This document shows, in pieces, positions 63,484 to 64,000 of a stretch of DNA of 64,000 nt (position 1 is the first letter of the stretch; each line of letters opens with the position of its first letter). Both the position numbers and the translations under genes were made by a program. This stretch comes from Flavobacteriaceae bacterium (GTDB lineage Bacteria > Bacteroidota > Bacteroidia > Flavobacteriales > Flavobacteriaceae). Under the pieces are notes generated by a model. That model was not told the origin of the DNA. It did not search any database and saw nothing but the letters and a program-made list of their open reading frames with translations. The DNA lies in assembly GCA_014075215.1 (NCBI GenBank), contig CP046177.1, forward strand, positions 3,596,501 through 3,660,500, in the 5' to 3' direction.

Positions 63484-64000
63484 ATGCGAAGAAAAGTGCT
63501 ACTAATGCTTTTAATAGCAATTGCCCATATGGGAATTGCTCAAGAGAAAGGAACAATTAAAGGGAAAATATTAGATAAAGAATCAAATGATGAGCCTCTG
63601 CCATTCGCCAGTGTAATTCTAAAAGGAACTACTACCGGAACAGAAACAGATTTGAACGGAAATTTTAGTTTAACCGTAGATTCCGGATCATATAAGGTTG
63701 TCTTCAGTTTTCTGGGATATAAAACCATAGAAATTCCTGTTGTTGTAAAACCGGGAGAAACAGTAATAATTAATAAAACACTCACCGCAGAGGAAGGGGT
63801 TGCATTAGATGAGATTCAGATAACGGGTTCTAAGAGCAAGGAAAAAATATCCTCCTTAATTATAGATCAAAAGAGGGCTATATCGATCGAGGCAAAAATC
63901 GGAGCCCAGGAGCTTTCTCAAAAAGGAGTTTCTGATGCAACAGAGGCTGTGGCAAAAACAGCAGGGGTCTCTAAAGGGTCAAAAAATATAGTAGTAAGAG
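63484..64000 (+). CDS. TonB-dependent receptor, N-terminal part
   Basis: Runs off the right edge. Signal MRRKVLLMLLIAIAHMGIAQ, then a CarboxypepD_reg-like domain (GTIKGKILDKESNDEPLPFA, SVILKGTTTGTETDLNGNFS, LTVDSGSYKVVFSFLGYKTI) and the start of the plug (VALDEIQITGSK, ATEAVAKTAGVSKGS). Such receptors import polymers or siderophores, often with a SusD partner, which may lie outside the window. Confidence 0.92.
   Translation, partial: MRRKVLLMLLIAIAHMGIAQEKGTIKGKILDKESNDEPLPFASVILKGTTTGTETDLNGNFSLTVDSGSYKVVFSFLGYKTIEIPVVVKPGETVIINKTLTAEEGVALDEIQITGSKSKEKISSLIIDQKRAISIEAKIGAQELSQKGVSDATEAVAKTAGVSKGSKNIVVR

Overview
The window is low-GC DNA of a gliding-type Bacteroidetes, most likely a member of the Flavobacteriaceae. 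Evidence: gldB/gldC next to nadE, a small Lacal_2735-type protein, a start of a CarboxypepD_reg/TonB-dependent receptor, Bacteroidetes promoters (TTTG-N19-TAnnTTTG), a tRNA without encoded CCA, and a MarR/fadB/thiolase/acyl-CoA dehydrogenase locus typical of marine flavobacteria. Species cannot be named from sequence alone.

Layout. 0-19 kb is chromosomal core: SRPBCC-tspO-Lacal_2735-gpx operon, an SDR, an AarF/UbiB-like kinase with a TetR regulator, an IS3 element that has cut a phytanoyl-CoA dioxygenase gene, a ClpP-like lipoprotein, trxB, the fatty-acid beta-oxidation locus (marR-fadB-thiolase-acyl-CoA dehydrogenase, with two S23 four-helix-bundle cassettes in its intergenic spaces), and gldC/gldB divergent from nadE. 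19.3-49.35 kb is a composite integrated element bounded by an 18-bp direct repeat, with a tyrosine integrase just inside the left repeat and a tRNA(CAT) just outside the right one. 49.4-64 kb is core again: polyprenyl synthase, a tetR-tolC-MFP-RND efflux operon, a small HTH/DUF488 accessory cassette, recX, a PiT phosphate transporter and the start of a TonB-dependent receptor.

Inside the element, 21-31.5 kb carries two related lipoprotein genes with the same N-terminal delivery region and Cys-rich linker but different C-terminal domains (one with an HTH-containing, possibly metal-dependent domain, followed by a DUF6705-like lipoprotein; one with a GH19 chitinase/lysozyme-like domain, followed by two paralogous lipocalin-like small proteins). 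An orphan piece of the GH19 tip lies downstream of the first pair, beginning exactly at the domain-swap point. This looks like a polymorphic toxin-immunity locus built by a 3.5-kb tandem duplication, and it is my best candidate for an under-described system. 32-34 kb holds two tail-to-tail tyrosine recombinases beside a 3' half of tRNA-Lys, i.e. the scar of a second, nested element. 34-45 kb is a mobilization/conjugation-like gene set (replication-relaxation protein, coupling-type ATPase, small HTH proteins, beta-class DNA methyltransferase, VWA-like and membrane proteins).

Mobile DNA is abundant: three copies of an IS110 element with a visible bridge-RNA-like structure, one ISL3/ISAon1 element with an 8-bp target duplication, a decayed IS3, and two families of small non-autonomous inverted-repeat elements (about 160 bp and 181 bp), each of which has interrupted a gene. 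Several genes carry single-base shifts in homopolymers (0.45, 34.37, 39.07, 59.02 kb). These may be true pseudogenes, phase-variable tracts or base-calling errors; read data would decide.
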